NCBI GenBank assembly: GCA_019722365.1
Contig: JADFUC010001814.1
Coordinates: forward strand, 31,339 to 95,338
Direction of reading: 5' to 3'
Source: Lithospermum erythrorhizon
Taxonomy: Eukaryota; Streptophyta; Magnoliopsida; Boraginales; Boraginaceae
DNA length: 64,000 nt
Below are positions 41,001-53,480 of this stretch, one piece after another. The position numbers were made by a program, and so were the translations under genes. The notes under the pieces are model-generated. The model did not search any database and was not told the DNA's origin. It saw only the letters and a program-made list of their open reading frames with translations. Numbering within the stretch: the stretch's first letter is position 1; every line of letters starts with the position of its first letter.

Positions 41001-43246
41001 CCCCTAGAAAAGATAAAGCTGATTCCATCATGTTTCGAGCTGCATTTGGGAGTGTTGGCAGAGCTCTGTCTCCAATATAACATTCAGCATCGACCGTTAA
41101 TTGCTCGAACCTTACTTCTACAGTTGGAAGATTAATCCCAACTCTGTAAAATAACCACCATCACTAATTAGATAAGTCAAATCAAATGTGGAAACACATT
41201 ATGTTGTGCCCATTCAAGTTAAAATGGTTATTCATCAATATCTTAGTTGCCAAAATTTTGTCACTCTACTTTAAGTTTTTTAATAAGTGCTAATTTACGT
41301 AATTCTATTGGGAACAACCTCAATTTTAGGAGAAGGATTAGGTGCGCATATTATCCGATCTCTTTATCCTTTTTAGATGGGAGTCTCTTTAGATGCATAA
41401 GGACATGTTGAATAATATTAAATAATTTACTTGGATGTATGTATTAGAAGTGCACAAAAAAAACACTGACGAAAATTCTAAAAATTAACTCAGTGATGGT
41501 AATTACCCTTGTTACTTTGTGATAGTATAATTGATGAGGTGAATGTTTCAAAATAATTTTTGGAATTTGGATACATATGTTAATTTTGTCCAATTGGATG
41601 CTTCAAAAATTTGTTTGAATCAAGTTGAATCATAATTAAATCTGGATGAATGGAAGTAGATTGAATAGTTTTTTTTTTTTTAATTAAGTAACGAAAATGA
41701 ATAGGCTTAATAGGATTGATGATGACACTAGATCAATCTCTGTTGGCGCTTTTGGAGATAAAAAAAAATACTAATATAATAATGCATTATTTAAGCAGGA
41801 TATTAGAGGATGTTAGTAACATATTCGTTCGTTTCTTTATGATATTTTGTTAGGAATTAATCAAGGAATCTTAAGATAGAGTAAAAACAGTTCCATGAAG
41901 ATATTGTGCATCTATCTCCAGGTGATTTCTAATACATACAACCATATAAAACAACAACAATAAAAAACAAAGAGTAATAAGGGGGTGATGGTATCTCTTA
42001 AAGGAGAAGGTTGGGTTTGTTCAACAAATTGCACACTTTAGCATAGTATGTATCATGTATGTATTTGCTAATAACCAGAACAGAAATGTACTATAAGCAT
42101 AATTATTTAGTTGACCAAATCCACTATTTTGGGTCCAACCATTTCAAGTTAGATTGACTAAAATTTTAATATGGCAATTTCCTATAGTTTGTTGCTTGAT
42201 GGTGAAGATCACAACTACTTCGAGAAAGATAGCATAATAGGAATTAAGTGTTATTTTTCAAAATTGTTTGATTATTAGGAATAGTTGTCTGACAAACAAT
42301 AATGTGTTTTATTTTCTCAAGAACATGATGAGCTTTTTCCTATTATTATAGAATAACTCTCTTTATGTAAGGAAAATGAGAAAATTAGCGTATTCTTAAA
42401 TTCAGTTATAAGCAAATTCAGGAAAGCATTAAGTAGTGAAATAAATTAGAAGAAGGAAAGAATAAATTCGAATATATATTACTCTTAATATATTCTTTGC
42501 AACGTCATTGTTATAAGTTGAATTGCAATATTTTCTGATAACTTCTTCGTAGAATGATAACATTAAACATTATTGGCAAGGATAATTTAAGGAGTATGAT
42601 GCAATCCAATCAAAATTCTAAGAGTTTGTGTTATATGATCAATGAAAAACATAGGAGTAATATATATCAAGAATAATAACTTAACATTTTATAAAAAGGG
42701 ATAAACACAAAATTAATATTGTGACTTTTATATATGTTAGTGATTAATGATGATATAAATTATGACTTAGATTAATCTAAAAAAACCACCAGGTTGTCTG
42801 GTGAAACTAACTAACATGCATCACAAAATCGTAAGGTGGTAAGAAAAATACTTGGCAACTTACTTGTCAATTCGATGCCTAAACTTTTTCAAGAACTTCT
42901 CATTATCTTCTTCAGCAACTCTAAAAATATGATCAATGAACTCTTGCCTTTGCTTTAAGTCAAGATTTCTAACATCAACTTCTTTATGCATCACCTTTTT
43001 TGACCCATTTCCATTATGTTGTACTTCAAAAGATTGGAGAAGTGTCTTTCTCATACGATCATAAGTTGGTAATCTTTCAATAGCTGCCCATTTTAGAGCT
43101 TCTTCATCTTCGACTGCTCTGGATGAACTTCTCCCACTACTTTGAGGTGAATAAAATACATCTTCCATGCTTCTGCTTGCCCTACTAAGGCTTCTACTCA
43201 AGCTTCTTCGACCGCTCCGACGAGCCCCATTGATTTCTTCTTCCAT
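32001..43246 (-). CDS. ABCG36: Full-size ABC transporter, ABCG/PDR subfamily (ABCG36/PEN3-like), 22 exons
   Basis: ATP-driven plasma-membrane exporter. Exons in order: 43246-42864, 41143-40934, 40293-40209, 40096-39937, 39663-39587, 39433-39380, 38592-38502, 37898-37597, 36911-36313, 36203-36043, 35967-35858, 35769-35616, 35506-35351, 35265-35090, 34908-34576, 34488-34198, 34099-34016, 33933-33800, 33576-33349, 33249-33078, 32993-32739, 32273-32001; the total is 4488 nt, 1495 codons plus stop, with all phases agreeing. Order is NBD-TMD-NBD-TMD. NBD1 has GPPSSGKTT (about 204-212), GISGGQRKR (about 342) and LFMDEIS; NBD2 has GVSGAGKTT (about 938), the PDR-typical LSTEQRKR and [17 protein letters not shown]1 spans exons 9-12; TMD2 ends with [20 protein letters not shown] and the C-terminus LNFQTR. 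The N-terminus is Ser/Arg-rich ([14 protein letters not shown]). All donors are GT except intron 14 (GA at 35089). ABCG29 and ABCG35 are close alternatives; known members move defence compounds, auxin precursors or monolignols. The substrate here is unknown. Confidence 0.93.
37319..37541. mobile_element. Foldback MITE in intron 8 of the ABCG gene
   Basis: Left arm GAAGTTGAGTCTTAGTCC and following 80 bp (GTTGGTGCCATTTAGTC...) match the reverse complement of the right arm (ending GGGGACTAAGTCTCGACTTTC) at roughly four positions in five; both arms hold GCACATTTAGTCC-like motifs. About 220 bp with almost no loop. No clear target duplication, so the superfamily is not assigned. Confidence 0.6.
37926..38127. 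mobile_element. Short TIR element in intron 7 of the ABCG gene
   Basis: The left end CAGTGGCGGAAACAAG and the right end, as reverse complement CATTGGTGGAACTAGG, agree at 12 of 16 positions. CAGTGGCGGAACCAGG is a well-known plant TIR start. The flanks (ATCCCAAT, CGTCCTAT) do not match, so an old insertion is likely. About 200 bp, non-coding. Confidence 0.45.
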
Positions 43247-44239
43247 TTAGTCCTTCAAACTACTTAAATCTGAAGCAAACAAGACATAAATATCAAGAAC
43301 ATGTTCAAATATAGGATAAGAAAAAAGAAAGAAAATAATTCAATGAGGTTATATATATGTAGTAATTATTTTTAGCCCAAACGAAACTTGGTGTATGTAT
43401 TATAAAGAAATCAAAGTACAAGATCTATATACCCAGAGAATAAGGAATGATCAAAATGGTATTTTATTGTAAGTCTTTTTTTGTTAAGATATAACTTCAT
43501 TTATTATTAAGAATATATTTGTTTATCTGTAAATGAAGATGGGTATTTTTAGAGGCAGTGATGAGAAACATTTTAGAAGATGTATGTAGAGGCTACTTAT
43601 ATAAGATTTCGGTTCAAAAAAAGAGGATGATTTGGTTGGATGAATTTTTTATTGTTATTAATTAGTTGTCTTAGTAAAGTGTGAATGATCATCGGAGAAG
43701 GGTCCGCAAGACACATTAATTTCCTTCGACGTTGACCTTCGAGGATTGGAGTTGGTGAGGATAATTCTAAAAGATCAAGAATTTATTTCTTAAGCAAAAT
43801 AATGACAAAAAATGTTAAGGTAGTGGTCTAGTGGAGATGTAGGTGAGTCGGTCATGCATTCATACAAGTTCATCATAGTTCTCAAATTAGTAATGCGTTG
43901 GGTGCTTAAGTAACTATTATTTGTTATGAAAATCGGATATTTAATAGTTCAAACTATTACTATCTTATTATCACCAAACAATATTATTACTAGATGAAAT
44001 ATAGAGAAGAAAACAAATATGTATAAATTGCTTCTTGGTGTATTTTTATTTATAGGAATGAAGGAGTATTTATACTACCAAATTACCTATACAAACATTA
44101 ATATATTTCCCACTAAACCAAAGATATTTCAACTTTATAGCCATTCTAAAGTCAAGTCCTACTACTCCAATTATTTGTATATTTAAATATGACTAAAGCT
44201 TTTGAAATATGCTAGATTTGTTTCTTGGGAGCGAATATT
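43247..44239 (-). promoter_or_regulatory. Upstream region of the ABCG gene
   Basis: AT-rich DNA with no gene. On the minus strand a TATATATAA run at 43349-43358 lies about 105 bp ahead of the ATG at 43246 and is the best TATA candidate; a second, TATATAAG-like, lies near 43588. Either could serve, and I cannot choose between them. About 60 bp beyond the first, homopolymer A runs follow. No clear WRKY-box cluster stood out. Confidence 0.3.
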
Positions 44240-44835
44240 GCCTGGATTAAAAACCTTATAAGGGCACAATTGGGATAAAGCGCCGTAAGGAAAAGTCTGA
44301 CGGTATGGTGCCGCTTGATAAAACATAGGTAGTTCTTCAAGAATCACGAAGGCGCCACATTTCGATACTCTGGCGTGCTTAGCTGATGTAGGAATGGCTT
44401 TGTAAGAGATACAGCTACGTTATCACATGAGCCGAATATCTTGGATATCTACCGCTGCTGCTTTCAAGTTCTTGAGTGAATGAAAGAACTTTGGGGGATG
44501 TTTGGTTCTATCAACGATGTAACCTTCCTTCGTTTGAGTAACCCATGCAAGCGTTGTCTTGGTACAATATTGTTGGACTCTTTGTCAATTAAGAACCGGA
44601 AGTTTCTTGTATATGTTGTGTCAGCGATCTCGACCATCACACACTCTTTACTTGCTTCGTGAGAAGGGCAACCCCAGTGATTTGAACAAGTAGTTACGAG
44701 TGTACCGCTTTTTGGGATTTCAAGATATTACGGTGTCACCATATGCGAGCCACATATCCGGTTGTGATTTAGCATTATGTGAGATCGACAAATAGCACAT
44801 CTACATAACCAAAACTTAAGCTGGTTTTTGTATTG
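44240..44835 (-). pseudogene. Ty1/copia RNase H fragment
   Basis: On the minus strand, in shifting frames, it reads QTKEGYIVDRTKHPPKFFHS, then LKNLKAAAVDIQDIRL, then CDNVAVSLTKPFLHQLSTPE. This matches the end of copia RNase H (AQLKEGYIKGDRTKHISPKFFFTHEL...I.V..IRS.DN.ADLFTK.LP...). Several frame changes are needed, so it is long dead. Neither LTR was found next to it; it may be a fragment left by deletion. Confidence 0.6.
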
Positions 44836-44905
44836 TTAGAAATAAAATAAACCAAGATCGAGACATACCTCGGGAATATCGGGGAAATATATGTTTTATT
44901 CATTT

Positions 44906-47110
44906 TGTTACGACCACCTCGAGTAAATGCCAGCTCGAGTTAAGTCGTTATCAGCTTTGCATATCAGTCACGTACGATGGTTGACACAAAAATAACCTGT
45001 TTGAAAATCAATAACCTGATAGTTTGATAAAAGTGAAATAGTTCGAAGTTCAAAATGTTTCCGCTACAAATTTTAACATTAAGTGGCATCACCTAATTCA
45101 AATCCAAAGAGCAAACTTCATAACGTTACCAAGTCCAAAATACTCCATAAAACAGTTTATAAACTTTCAACACCAAACCCAAAATATGAAGTCTGACTAC
45201 ACCAAAAATAATTGAGTAGAAAGAAAAAAAATGAATGCCGAGGATCACAGCCACGTGTCACCACCGCTAAAGCAAAATCAACGGTCACTCCGCAGACTCA
45301 ACGACTGCCAGATAAGCTTTTGTCAATCCTAGAGGTTGGAAGGGGTAAAGCCTCGACAACTTGAGTGGGAAGCGAATCACACGGGTGGTAAGCATCGCAT
45401 CCGAGATGAAGTGCATAGCAAAGATATAGACGTAGTGATAGAGTATATATGTACAATAAAAAGAATATACCAAATATCCATAACATCAAAATAATAATAA
45501 TAAATAAATCAACGTATATACGTTTTAGAGGACTCGATGTTAACCCACATGTTATATCGGAGATAGCATGTCACATAATCAACAAGACATCATAAAAATT
45601 CTCAAAAACAGCGGTTATACCCGCAATAGGTATAACAAAACTCTTGAAAACTTGAGACCATGACATTATCAACATTCGAGGGCCAGCGGTGACATCCGCC
45701 CGATGTCAACACAATGCAAGACAATGCGCCTGATAAATGTATCCGACATTTATATAATAGATTGCCCTTTTCAGCGAGGCTCGCCTTGTGTAACAATATA
45801 ATATCATATCCGCTTTCGGCGAGCTCGCCCGCCGCTCACCCACTTAAAATATCATATCCTTTTTTACGGCGAGGCTCACCCCTTCGATCGCCCGTACAAT
45901 ATCATATGACCCAATGCGGGGGCAACCTGCAAATGCGACTCAATATGCCACGTCCTAATATGGTGCGGCTACTATATGAAACCAAAGCATGACCAACAAC
46001 CAACATCGCACCAAACATGCCAACCATGGCCAGGAACATAACCACACACGACTCAATTAACATCACAACAACTACAACAACCCCACTCTGAGAACAATCA
46101 TGCAACAATCAGCACCCAACCATCTCAATGGCTTATAATATACATAATGCAACAATCTCACATAAAACTCATTACCATAATATACATAACACAACCATCA
46201 TACAATTCAATATTTCACAACTTCTAGAAGTACACTATCATATAAATTCATAAAACAATTATATAGTCACGTATCTATTTATCAAGTACTTCGCTCCAAG
46301 CGTAAATAATATTATCATACGAGTGATAAATCCCCACAACTTTGGCTAGTACACTAGCACCAGTGTCCGATCATAAGCCTTTCCCGCATTCGAGTCTAAA
46401 AGCGAAACACCCCGAAGAAACGATTACTACAAACTTTGTTATAAATTCTCTTTTTAACAACTTTTAGTACCCATTAGCCTCTTTAGGTGAAATATTACTA
46501 GTTAAGCTCAAACGATAAACCAAGCGGCCTTAATATCGAACAACCAGCGCCTTAACCATTTAGCCCCGCTTCTGCGCCATTTCGCGCGCTTCGGTAATTT
46601 TAACCAAACCAACATATCAACTTTTCCAACCAACTAAACCGTTTACAACAGCCTTTTAACCTATAACCGTTTACTAACCAAATCTAATAAAACTAATTTC
46701 AACATATATTCATCCAACAACTTATAAATCACTTAATTCCACCTCGAAACAACTATAATAAAAGGTCGAGAACATGCTTTATATTTATATCATTAAAACG
46801 GTTTTTTGGAAAAAGTCAACCCGAAGTCAACTCGAAAGTCAACACAACTACACCGACATTTTTCTACCCCAAAAATCGCTTATTATCACTTCCTATACTA
46901 TAATCTAAGCCTAGATAATATTTATATGCCATATTAAACCTCAAAACCCGAAGTCAAACTAAATTCCCAAAAGTCAACGTCCCTAAAACGTCACGAATTA
47001 CTTTCGTCTAAATGTTTAACTTTAACTCAAGAACAACTAATTTAAAGCTTAAGAATCGTGTAGCAATAATAATCGAAATACAAAAAGTCAACAAAAGTCA
47101 ACCGTATAAA
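44906..47110 (-). mobile_element. Gypsy (chromovirus-type) LTR, minus strand
   Basis: It begins TGTTACGACCACCTCGAG, like the minus-strand LTR ends at 122 and 6436. It carries a minisatellite at about 45720-45910 and, at 46800-47105, AAAAGTCAACCCGAAGTCAA-type motifs (the reverse complement of GTTGACTTT). About 2.2 kb, close to the 2.4 kb LTRs at 6839 and 13682. No adjoining gag-pol was seen. Confidence 0.6.
45720..45910. repeat. Minisatellite inside the 44906-47110 LTR
   Basis: Four imperfect units carrying AATATCATATCC and GGCGAGGCTCGCC-like blocks, spaced about 40-50 bp. GGCGAG...CTCGCC is itself palindromic. Confidence 0.65.
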
Positions 47111-47572
47111 ATATAGCTGCTTGAGGTATATAGTCTTTTAAATAGGTAAGGGACTTGAATTATTCTTGTTTGTATGATAAGGTGGGTTAATTTCTGTGAT
47201 ATTTGTATTCACTCGACTTCTAGGCGACTCCCTCTCTTTGTTTTTATGCACTGGGATGACTTCGTTGACGGTAGTGGCATTACCGGAAGTGGCGATAATT
47301 GGCTTGAACCTCAACGAGTCATACTTTTATATTCTTTGGAGTTTTGTTGTACGCGTAATAGTATTTGTCTTAGTTGTAAAACCAGGTTGTTGATGTTGTA
47401 TTTACATTAATGCTCGGTTGTTGTAAGCGTTGGTTAGTTCGCTTTAGATGGACGAGGGATTGTATTATTTTATTATAATGTTAAATGAAATCATTGTTTT
47501 GTTATCCCGTCGTTGGTATTTCGATTATTCGAGGTTGTTACCAAGGGGCACTTTGAGATAGATACCGTTACA
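47111..47572 (+). mobile_element. Gypsy LTR 3'-end fragment, plus strand
   Basis: It has the landmarks of the last 450 bp of the plus LTRs: TGATATTTGTATTCACT, a GTGGCATTACCGG/GTGGCG block, AATGTTAAATGAAATCATTG (compare ATTAATGTCAAATG) and the terminus GATACCGTTACA. It is joined head to head with the minus LTR that ends at 47110. Confidence 0.5.
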
Positions 47573-50331
47573 CCTACAGTAAATGCTTAAATTCGTATTA
47601 TACTTAAAAGTGATTATTGATCAAACAATGATTATTGTGATGACCAAACAATGATTATTTGGGGTGGAGGTGCAGCTGGGCATTTCCTGCAGGTGCATAT
47701 GGCATGGCCACGGGTGCATATGCCACATCGGGCGGATATACGGTACTTCGAGAACATCTGATGCATTTATGCCGATTTGTTTATCGGGGGGTAAAATAGC
47801 CAGTGCTATGATTCAAGTAATAATTAGTATTGCTCTTAACTTAAAACAATTTCGAAGCCAAGAGCCAGTGAAATAACCGTTAAATGAGATGCTTAATGGT
47901 ATGACTCGAGAATAGTATAAATACGTTCGGAGTAAAATAGATATCACAGAGATAATTAAATGAAGTAGTATTTTGTTACATGGCTAATAATATATATTTA
48001 AAGATGGATTTTAGATTAAATTTAATGAAAAATGGAGGAATAAAACACCACACCAAAAGCGAGACCTAAAACACTTACTCTATAGATATCATGCTTTTAA
48101 AAATATATTCTCATCTTATCATTTCTTCTCTTGGCCGAAAATCATCATCATCTCCACCATTTTCAATTTTTTTTTTTGGTGAAGTTTCTCATTTTAGTTG
48201 AAGCTTTAAGTGTTCCTACAATCATCTAAGCATCTAAGGTATATGATACAACTCTTAACCTCTTCTTTTCATGTATTAAAACATCTAGATGGTATGTTAT
48301 GTTTGTTTTATAATTGGAAAAATTTAAAGAAAATAAATATTATGTTAAAAGATTGAATCTTTATATAATTAATGGTGGATTAAAAACCATATCTTGTTAT
48401 GACCAATATATTGGAATATTTTTAGGAGTATATCATTGAGAAATAATCATATTATTATGTATGAGTTTGATTTTGTTTTTGTTTTTTATTTAATTTCGGT
48501 TTATATAAGAAATAGAAACTAAATAGCAAATATGTTTCAAAATCATAAAATTTTGTTTTAAATTTTTTGTCATAGGGAGTTGATCTATGAAAGAAGGTTT
48601 TAATTTTAAAGTTTTTTTTTATATTTATTATAAATTTTGGAAGTTAAATGGTAGAAAATAAAATACAAATGGGAAAAATATATATTTTATGAAATAATTC
48701 AATTGAGTATTTTTACTGGGATTAGCTACTGTAAGTCGACATTCTCACAAAATTTGAAATTTTTAGAATTTGTTTACTATTTTTGGTGATTTAATGACTA
48801 GAAATGATATTTAAATCAAAATAAATTATTTCGAGATTTTAAATTCGAAGTTTATATTTTTTCAGAAACCTTGAAGGTGTTCCAAATTTTGGAAATTTTA
48901 AAGTTGATTTACGATATTATTTATTTTTTAAATTGAGATCTAGAATAATAATAAGAGGATTTAAATGGAGAAAAATATAGTTTTATTGCAAAATTCGAGG
49001 CGAGAATACGTAGACCATTTTACTATATTTTGAACTTAGGATAATTATATATCGGGACTTGTTGGATTATTTTTTATGTTTATTTGAGGGTTTAAGAGAT
49101 AAAAGGGAGATTATAAAAAGTATAGTAAATACTTAGCGTATAATTCTTTGGATGGGAGTTGAGCCGGACAGCACGTGGACTACCTACAGGAATGTTTTAG
49201 TTGCTTTTGCTGAGGGTGAGTACAAATCTCCGCGTTGGAAACTTTTCACGTATATTATGGTTATATATTTGGTATGTGTTGTTTGTGGTTATATTGGAAT
49301 GTATATTGAGTTCTTTGAGGATTGATGTTGTAGAGATTGTTGTAGTTGTTGTGATTTATACTCTGAGTGTTGTGTGTGATTGTGTTACGTGTGGGCGTGG
49401 ATTGTTTGTTATTGGTGGTAGTAATATTCTTTGCCGAGGTTGATTTGGGTGAAATGATATATATACATTGAGGGGTAACTTTCGGTAGGGAGGATTGTGA
49501 TATGCGTATTGAGGGGTAGCCCGATGTTCGAGGAGGATTGTGATATGCATATTGAGGGGGTAGCAGTCGGGAGGATTGTGATGTATATATATGTTGGAAA
49601 GATGTGCATTGGTGGATGGATGTGTGGATGGAGGTTTTGATGTTATGTATTTTGTTGGACTAACCATTATTGATTGTGTTATTTTATTTGAATGAATATT
49701 TAATTTTACGTTGTTGATGGTTTATAAATATGTGTATGGAGTATTATGTTTTACCTCTTGGTGATGTTGAATAAGAGGTTATTATATAATTTGGAGAATT
49801 ACAGTTTTTAATTTAGTTAAGCTATGTGGTTTATATATAGAAATATGATCATATATGTTTTGGATATCGTTCGTGGTATTTGTATTCACTAAGCCGCTTA
49901 ACACCCCCGCTTTTCTCACATGGGTAGGGCATTTTATGTCTGGGATTTTTAGGAGTTGATTCTTGGCGAGGGTTGCTGGGAGGCTGCGTTCCACGAGCTA
50001 CAGTTAAGATGGTAGGTGTGAGGCGGATGGTGGCTAGGGAAGTCCTCAGCCGGTTTCCTATTATTTCTCTTGTTATGTTTCTAGAACTTAGATGTTGTTG
50101 TATATTGAGTCATGTTTGACATACTACTACTATGATGTATTGTGGAACTATGTTGTGTATTGTTTGGTTGTATTATTCAAATTGATGTATGATTATGTGT
50201 TGATGCGGGTAGTATTGGTGTGTTATTAGTTGACCCACGATCAACAAAAATGTATTATTATTATTAATGTCAAATGAGAATCATTTATGTTGTTATGCAT
50301 GCGGGTGTTGACTACGATGTACGGGTTGTTA
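47573..50331 (+). mobile_element. Gypsy LTR, plus strand, near complete
   Basis: Landmarks in order: an A/T-rich 5' half; TTCTTGGATGGGAGTTGAGCCGG-like block (about 49147); GGGTGAGTACAAATCTC (49214); a minisatellite (about 49425-49590); TCGTGGTATTTGTATTCAC (about 49870); ATTAATGTCAAATGAG (about 50263); GACTACGATGTACGGGTTGTT (50310-50330). The terminal CA is missing, the end being cut at about 50331 where another LTR piece begins. Confidence 0.6.
49425..49590 (+). repeat. Minisatellite inside the 47573-50331 LTR
   Basis: About three and a half units of GAGGATTGTGATATGC, GTATTGAGGGGTAGC and a short GC-rich spacer, about 45 bp each. It lies at the LTR position where relatives carry other arrays. 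Confidence 0.7.
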
Positions 50332-52234
50332 AAGTACTACTTTAAATGCTTTTCCCCTACATTTAGAAAGGGAAATAACACCTCGTGGTTGCTTCTTTTT
50401 AGACACCTCCTGCTTCTTAAACACTCGTCTTTTGCTTATTTTACTTCAAGGCTAAGCAACTTCATTTCTATAAAATTTTCTCCTCCTTTCTCCATTAGGG
50501 CCGAACTCCCCTCCCTATTTCCCAAATTTTTTCTTTCCTTTTGTTGTTATTCTCCTCTTAAATCATAATCTTAAAGTTTCTATCAAGTTTCAAGAAGGAA
50601 AAGGTATAAGTATATCATTTTATTGGTTATATAACTAGTTTTATAAGTATACCAAATTACTTTAATTAGCTAAATTCATCCATTAATGATATTTAGAGTT
50701 CATATTTAATGGTTAAATATAAGTATGTTGGTTATAGGGCTACAAATTTATCTAATTAAATTGTTGTTGAAGTAAGTAGTAAATTGATTACTTATAATAT
50801 ACATAAACTAAATTATAGAATCATATGTTAGGCTACAGGTTAACTGTAATAGATTTTGGATAGTAGTATTCAATTTAGATTCTTGATATAACTAATATAG
50901 TTTGGATATATGAACAAAAGTTAAAATGGGTATAGTAGTATATGTAAAATGGAATGAAATTGCATAAGTTCAAAGGTATTAGTTCACAAAAATCAGTAGG
51001 CATTTGTTAGTTAAAGTTACTAAAATAAAGTAATTGTTATTATTATGTTCTTTGGAGTATAGATATCGGTAGTTGCTTGGTGGTAAAGTTGTTGCTATTT
51101 GGCTTGGCTTGAGGTGAGTATTTATATCACGTGAGCATAATCTTTCATATATATTGTGTATATGTAAGTTGTATAGTTTTTACTAAATGAGTTATGTATG
51201 TGATATGTGATATTGAGACTTGCGACATTGAGTATTGTTATTTATTAAACTGTGATATGACTAGTGGTGAAATCTGAATTGTGATATCTGATGTTGTGAT
51301 ATCGAGTTGCTTGTGATATCGATGATGTGAGTGTGTGATGTGATTTGTTGTTGAACTGTTCGGTTAGTTGAATGCTTATCTACTTGAGGGTTGAGTTGTT
51401 TTCTCTCCGTTGCTAGAGTAGAAGCAACGGGCTATTTTTGTTACCGTTTCTTTGGAGTAGAAACAGCAGTAGTGATTATCCTCATTCTTCCGGAGTAGAA
51501 GCGATAGTACGCGTCTAGTTTTCTTGATGGGGGAGTAGACTCTAATAGAGGGGCCGAGATAGGGATTATTGTTGCTTATTGTAATATCACTTGGATATTA
51601 TTATTGTGTATGCGATAATTTATTTCATTGGATTATTTGATATGATTGGGAGTTATCGGGTAGTATTGAATTGATACGGATTGTTATTTGAGAAGTGGAT
51701 TATATTAAATTATTTGAAATTTATATGTTTACATATGCATATATGTGTGTTAGTTATGGTTAAGTTATATAAATATTCATTGAGCTTCATTTCGCCTTTA
51801 TTAGAGGTTGAAATTTTGTAGTTGAAGGAGACGTTTGTGAGGCACCATCTTTTACGGCGAGGAACTGAGTAGAATCGTAGGTGCAGTTCGTGTGGCTAGG
51901 ATATCCTCAACAGTCCTTCATCTATTATTTCCTCTTGTCGAGTTTTCAAAACTTATGTTGTCTTTTGAGGAGTCATGTAGCCCATACTATTACTATGATG
52001 TATATTAGGGATTATGTCGTTATGATGTTTGGTCGTATTATTCAAACTTTGATGTATGATGATTATGAATGTTGTGTTTTAGTGGTGAGTTGTTGGTTAA
52101 TGGACAAAGTGTTTGATTAGTATTAATATCGAAGCCAGGAAAATGCTTATGTTACGATATCCGTGATTGGTGACTACGATATTCGGGTTGATGACGATTC
52201 GACCTCGGGGGCCCCCACTTTGGTGAGGTCGTTA
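50332..52234 (+). mobile_element. Gypsy LTR, plus strand, 5'-truncated
   Basis: Landmarks in order: GGGCCGAACTCCC (50501), a GGTATAAG motif after AAGAAGGAAAA (about 50600), TTGAGGTGAGTATTTATATC (51110), a repeat with GGAGTAGAAGC (about 51400-51550), TAGGTGCAGTTCGTGTGGC (about 51878), AATATCGAAG, and the end GACTACGATATTCGGGTTG...GGTGAGGTCGTTA (52171-52234). No internal region follows; it looks like a solo LTR or truncated copy. Confidence 0.55.
51400..51550 (+). repeat. Short array of GGAGTAGAAGC-type units inside the 50332-52234 LTR
   Basis: Three to four units containing (T/G)GAGTAGAA(A/G)C followed by a variable spacer; it sits where the other LTRs carry their minisatellites. Confidence 0.5.
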
Positions 52235-52914
52235 AGGAGGATCGGTTTTTTTGTTGTGTTTTTGGTATATGGGGAGGATTGAGTCAAGATTTTGTATTAT
52301 AGGGGTTTTATTTGTATTTGTAGGGGTTTATGCTTGCCAAACCTCTAATAGCTTGACCTCTAATAATGAGGAGACGGTCTTTAGGCTTAAGATCTCTTGT
52401 CATGCTTATTGTTAGGTATATGAAATTAGTTTATGTTACTTTATATCTACGGGAGATACGCTTAGCTCGTTCTTATGCTGATATTTCCCGTTATAGTGAA
52501 ATTTGTTGTGATTTTTTGGGATACTATGTTAAAATTTTCGGTATCATTTACATTTCCATACTTTATTTAATTCCTGGTATATATTGCATCCGATATAAAT
52601 TATGTTTGTTCCCAATCATGTCTTCTTTCCTCTCTTGCTTACCCAATCTCATCTAGAAATAGAGATTTATATTTTTTTTTATTGAAATAGAGATTTATAT
52701 ACAACCATAGAAATTAGACTCGTTTTTCTCAAAGGGAGAGGTTTATTAACCTGCAACACAAGATTGACGACTACATTTAAAAAGTCTAGCAACTTAGAGT
52801 ATTTGTTGAAAATCTTCCAAGTCTTTATCCATAATTCCATATAACCAATTTGAGTCTCGATCATATATATGTGGCTATTTGCATATAATTACTAATTCAA
52901 TAAACAAATACTGT

Positions 52915-53095
52915 ACTCTAGGAAGATGAGTAAGCAAAGTATATATAAGCTTCCCCTCAATCTAATTACTAATAATTTTGCAAATAACTTAATACTATAC
53001 TCTGGGAAAATGAGTAAGCAAAGTATATAAAAGTATATATAATCTTCCTCTCAATCTAATTACTATCTCTCAATCTAATTACTAATAGTTTTGAC
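52915..53095 (+). repeat. Tandem repeat, about 75-80 bp unit, two-plus copies
   Basis: Both copies carry ATGAGTAAGCAAAGTATATA followed by a CTTCC(C/T)CTCAATCTAATTAC block and AATAACTTAA. In the second copy the TCTCAATCTAATTACTA block is itself repeated once more. Confidence 0.75.
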
Positions 53096-53350
53096 TAATA
53101 ACTTAACAAACTCTAAATTAATCGAATTTGAATAGAATTTTTGTGTATTTATAATTATTTTAATTAGTTATACTGTAATATTTACATAGAAGTGTCGGTT
53201 GTGTACTATGAAATGGTAGCATTATTTGATAATAACTCAAGTACAATGATATTAAAATGGGCCTTGACACAACATCGTGTACTTTCCTACAACGATAATT
53301 TTTCATTTCTATTGGTCTCCGCTCTTGAGTGGCCTCTTAACCCATGTACT

Positions 53351-53480
53351 AGTGGGTTGGATTGATTAGAGCGTTAGCCATTCGACTCGAGCCTGGTTCG
53401 ATATTCTTCAAACCCCATAACTAACACTTGTCTGTTGCATTTTAAAGGATAGTCGTTTGTTATTCTGATGGGATAACCAC
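53351..53480 (+). mobile_element. tRNA-derived SINE-like element
   Basis: TTGATTAGAGCGTTAGCC then TTCGACTCGAGCCTGGTTCG then ATATTC follows the plant SINE head pattern (TGGTTAGAGCGTTGGCC..TCGA.....CCTGGGTTCGATCCC). The box A-like part is at about 53363-53373 and box B (GGTTCGATATTC) at 53395-53406, a spacing proper for RNA polymerase III. The 3' end is not defined. Confidence 0.5.
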
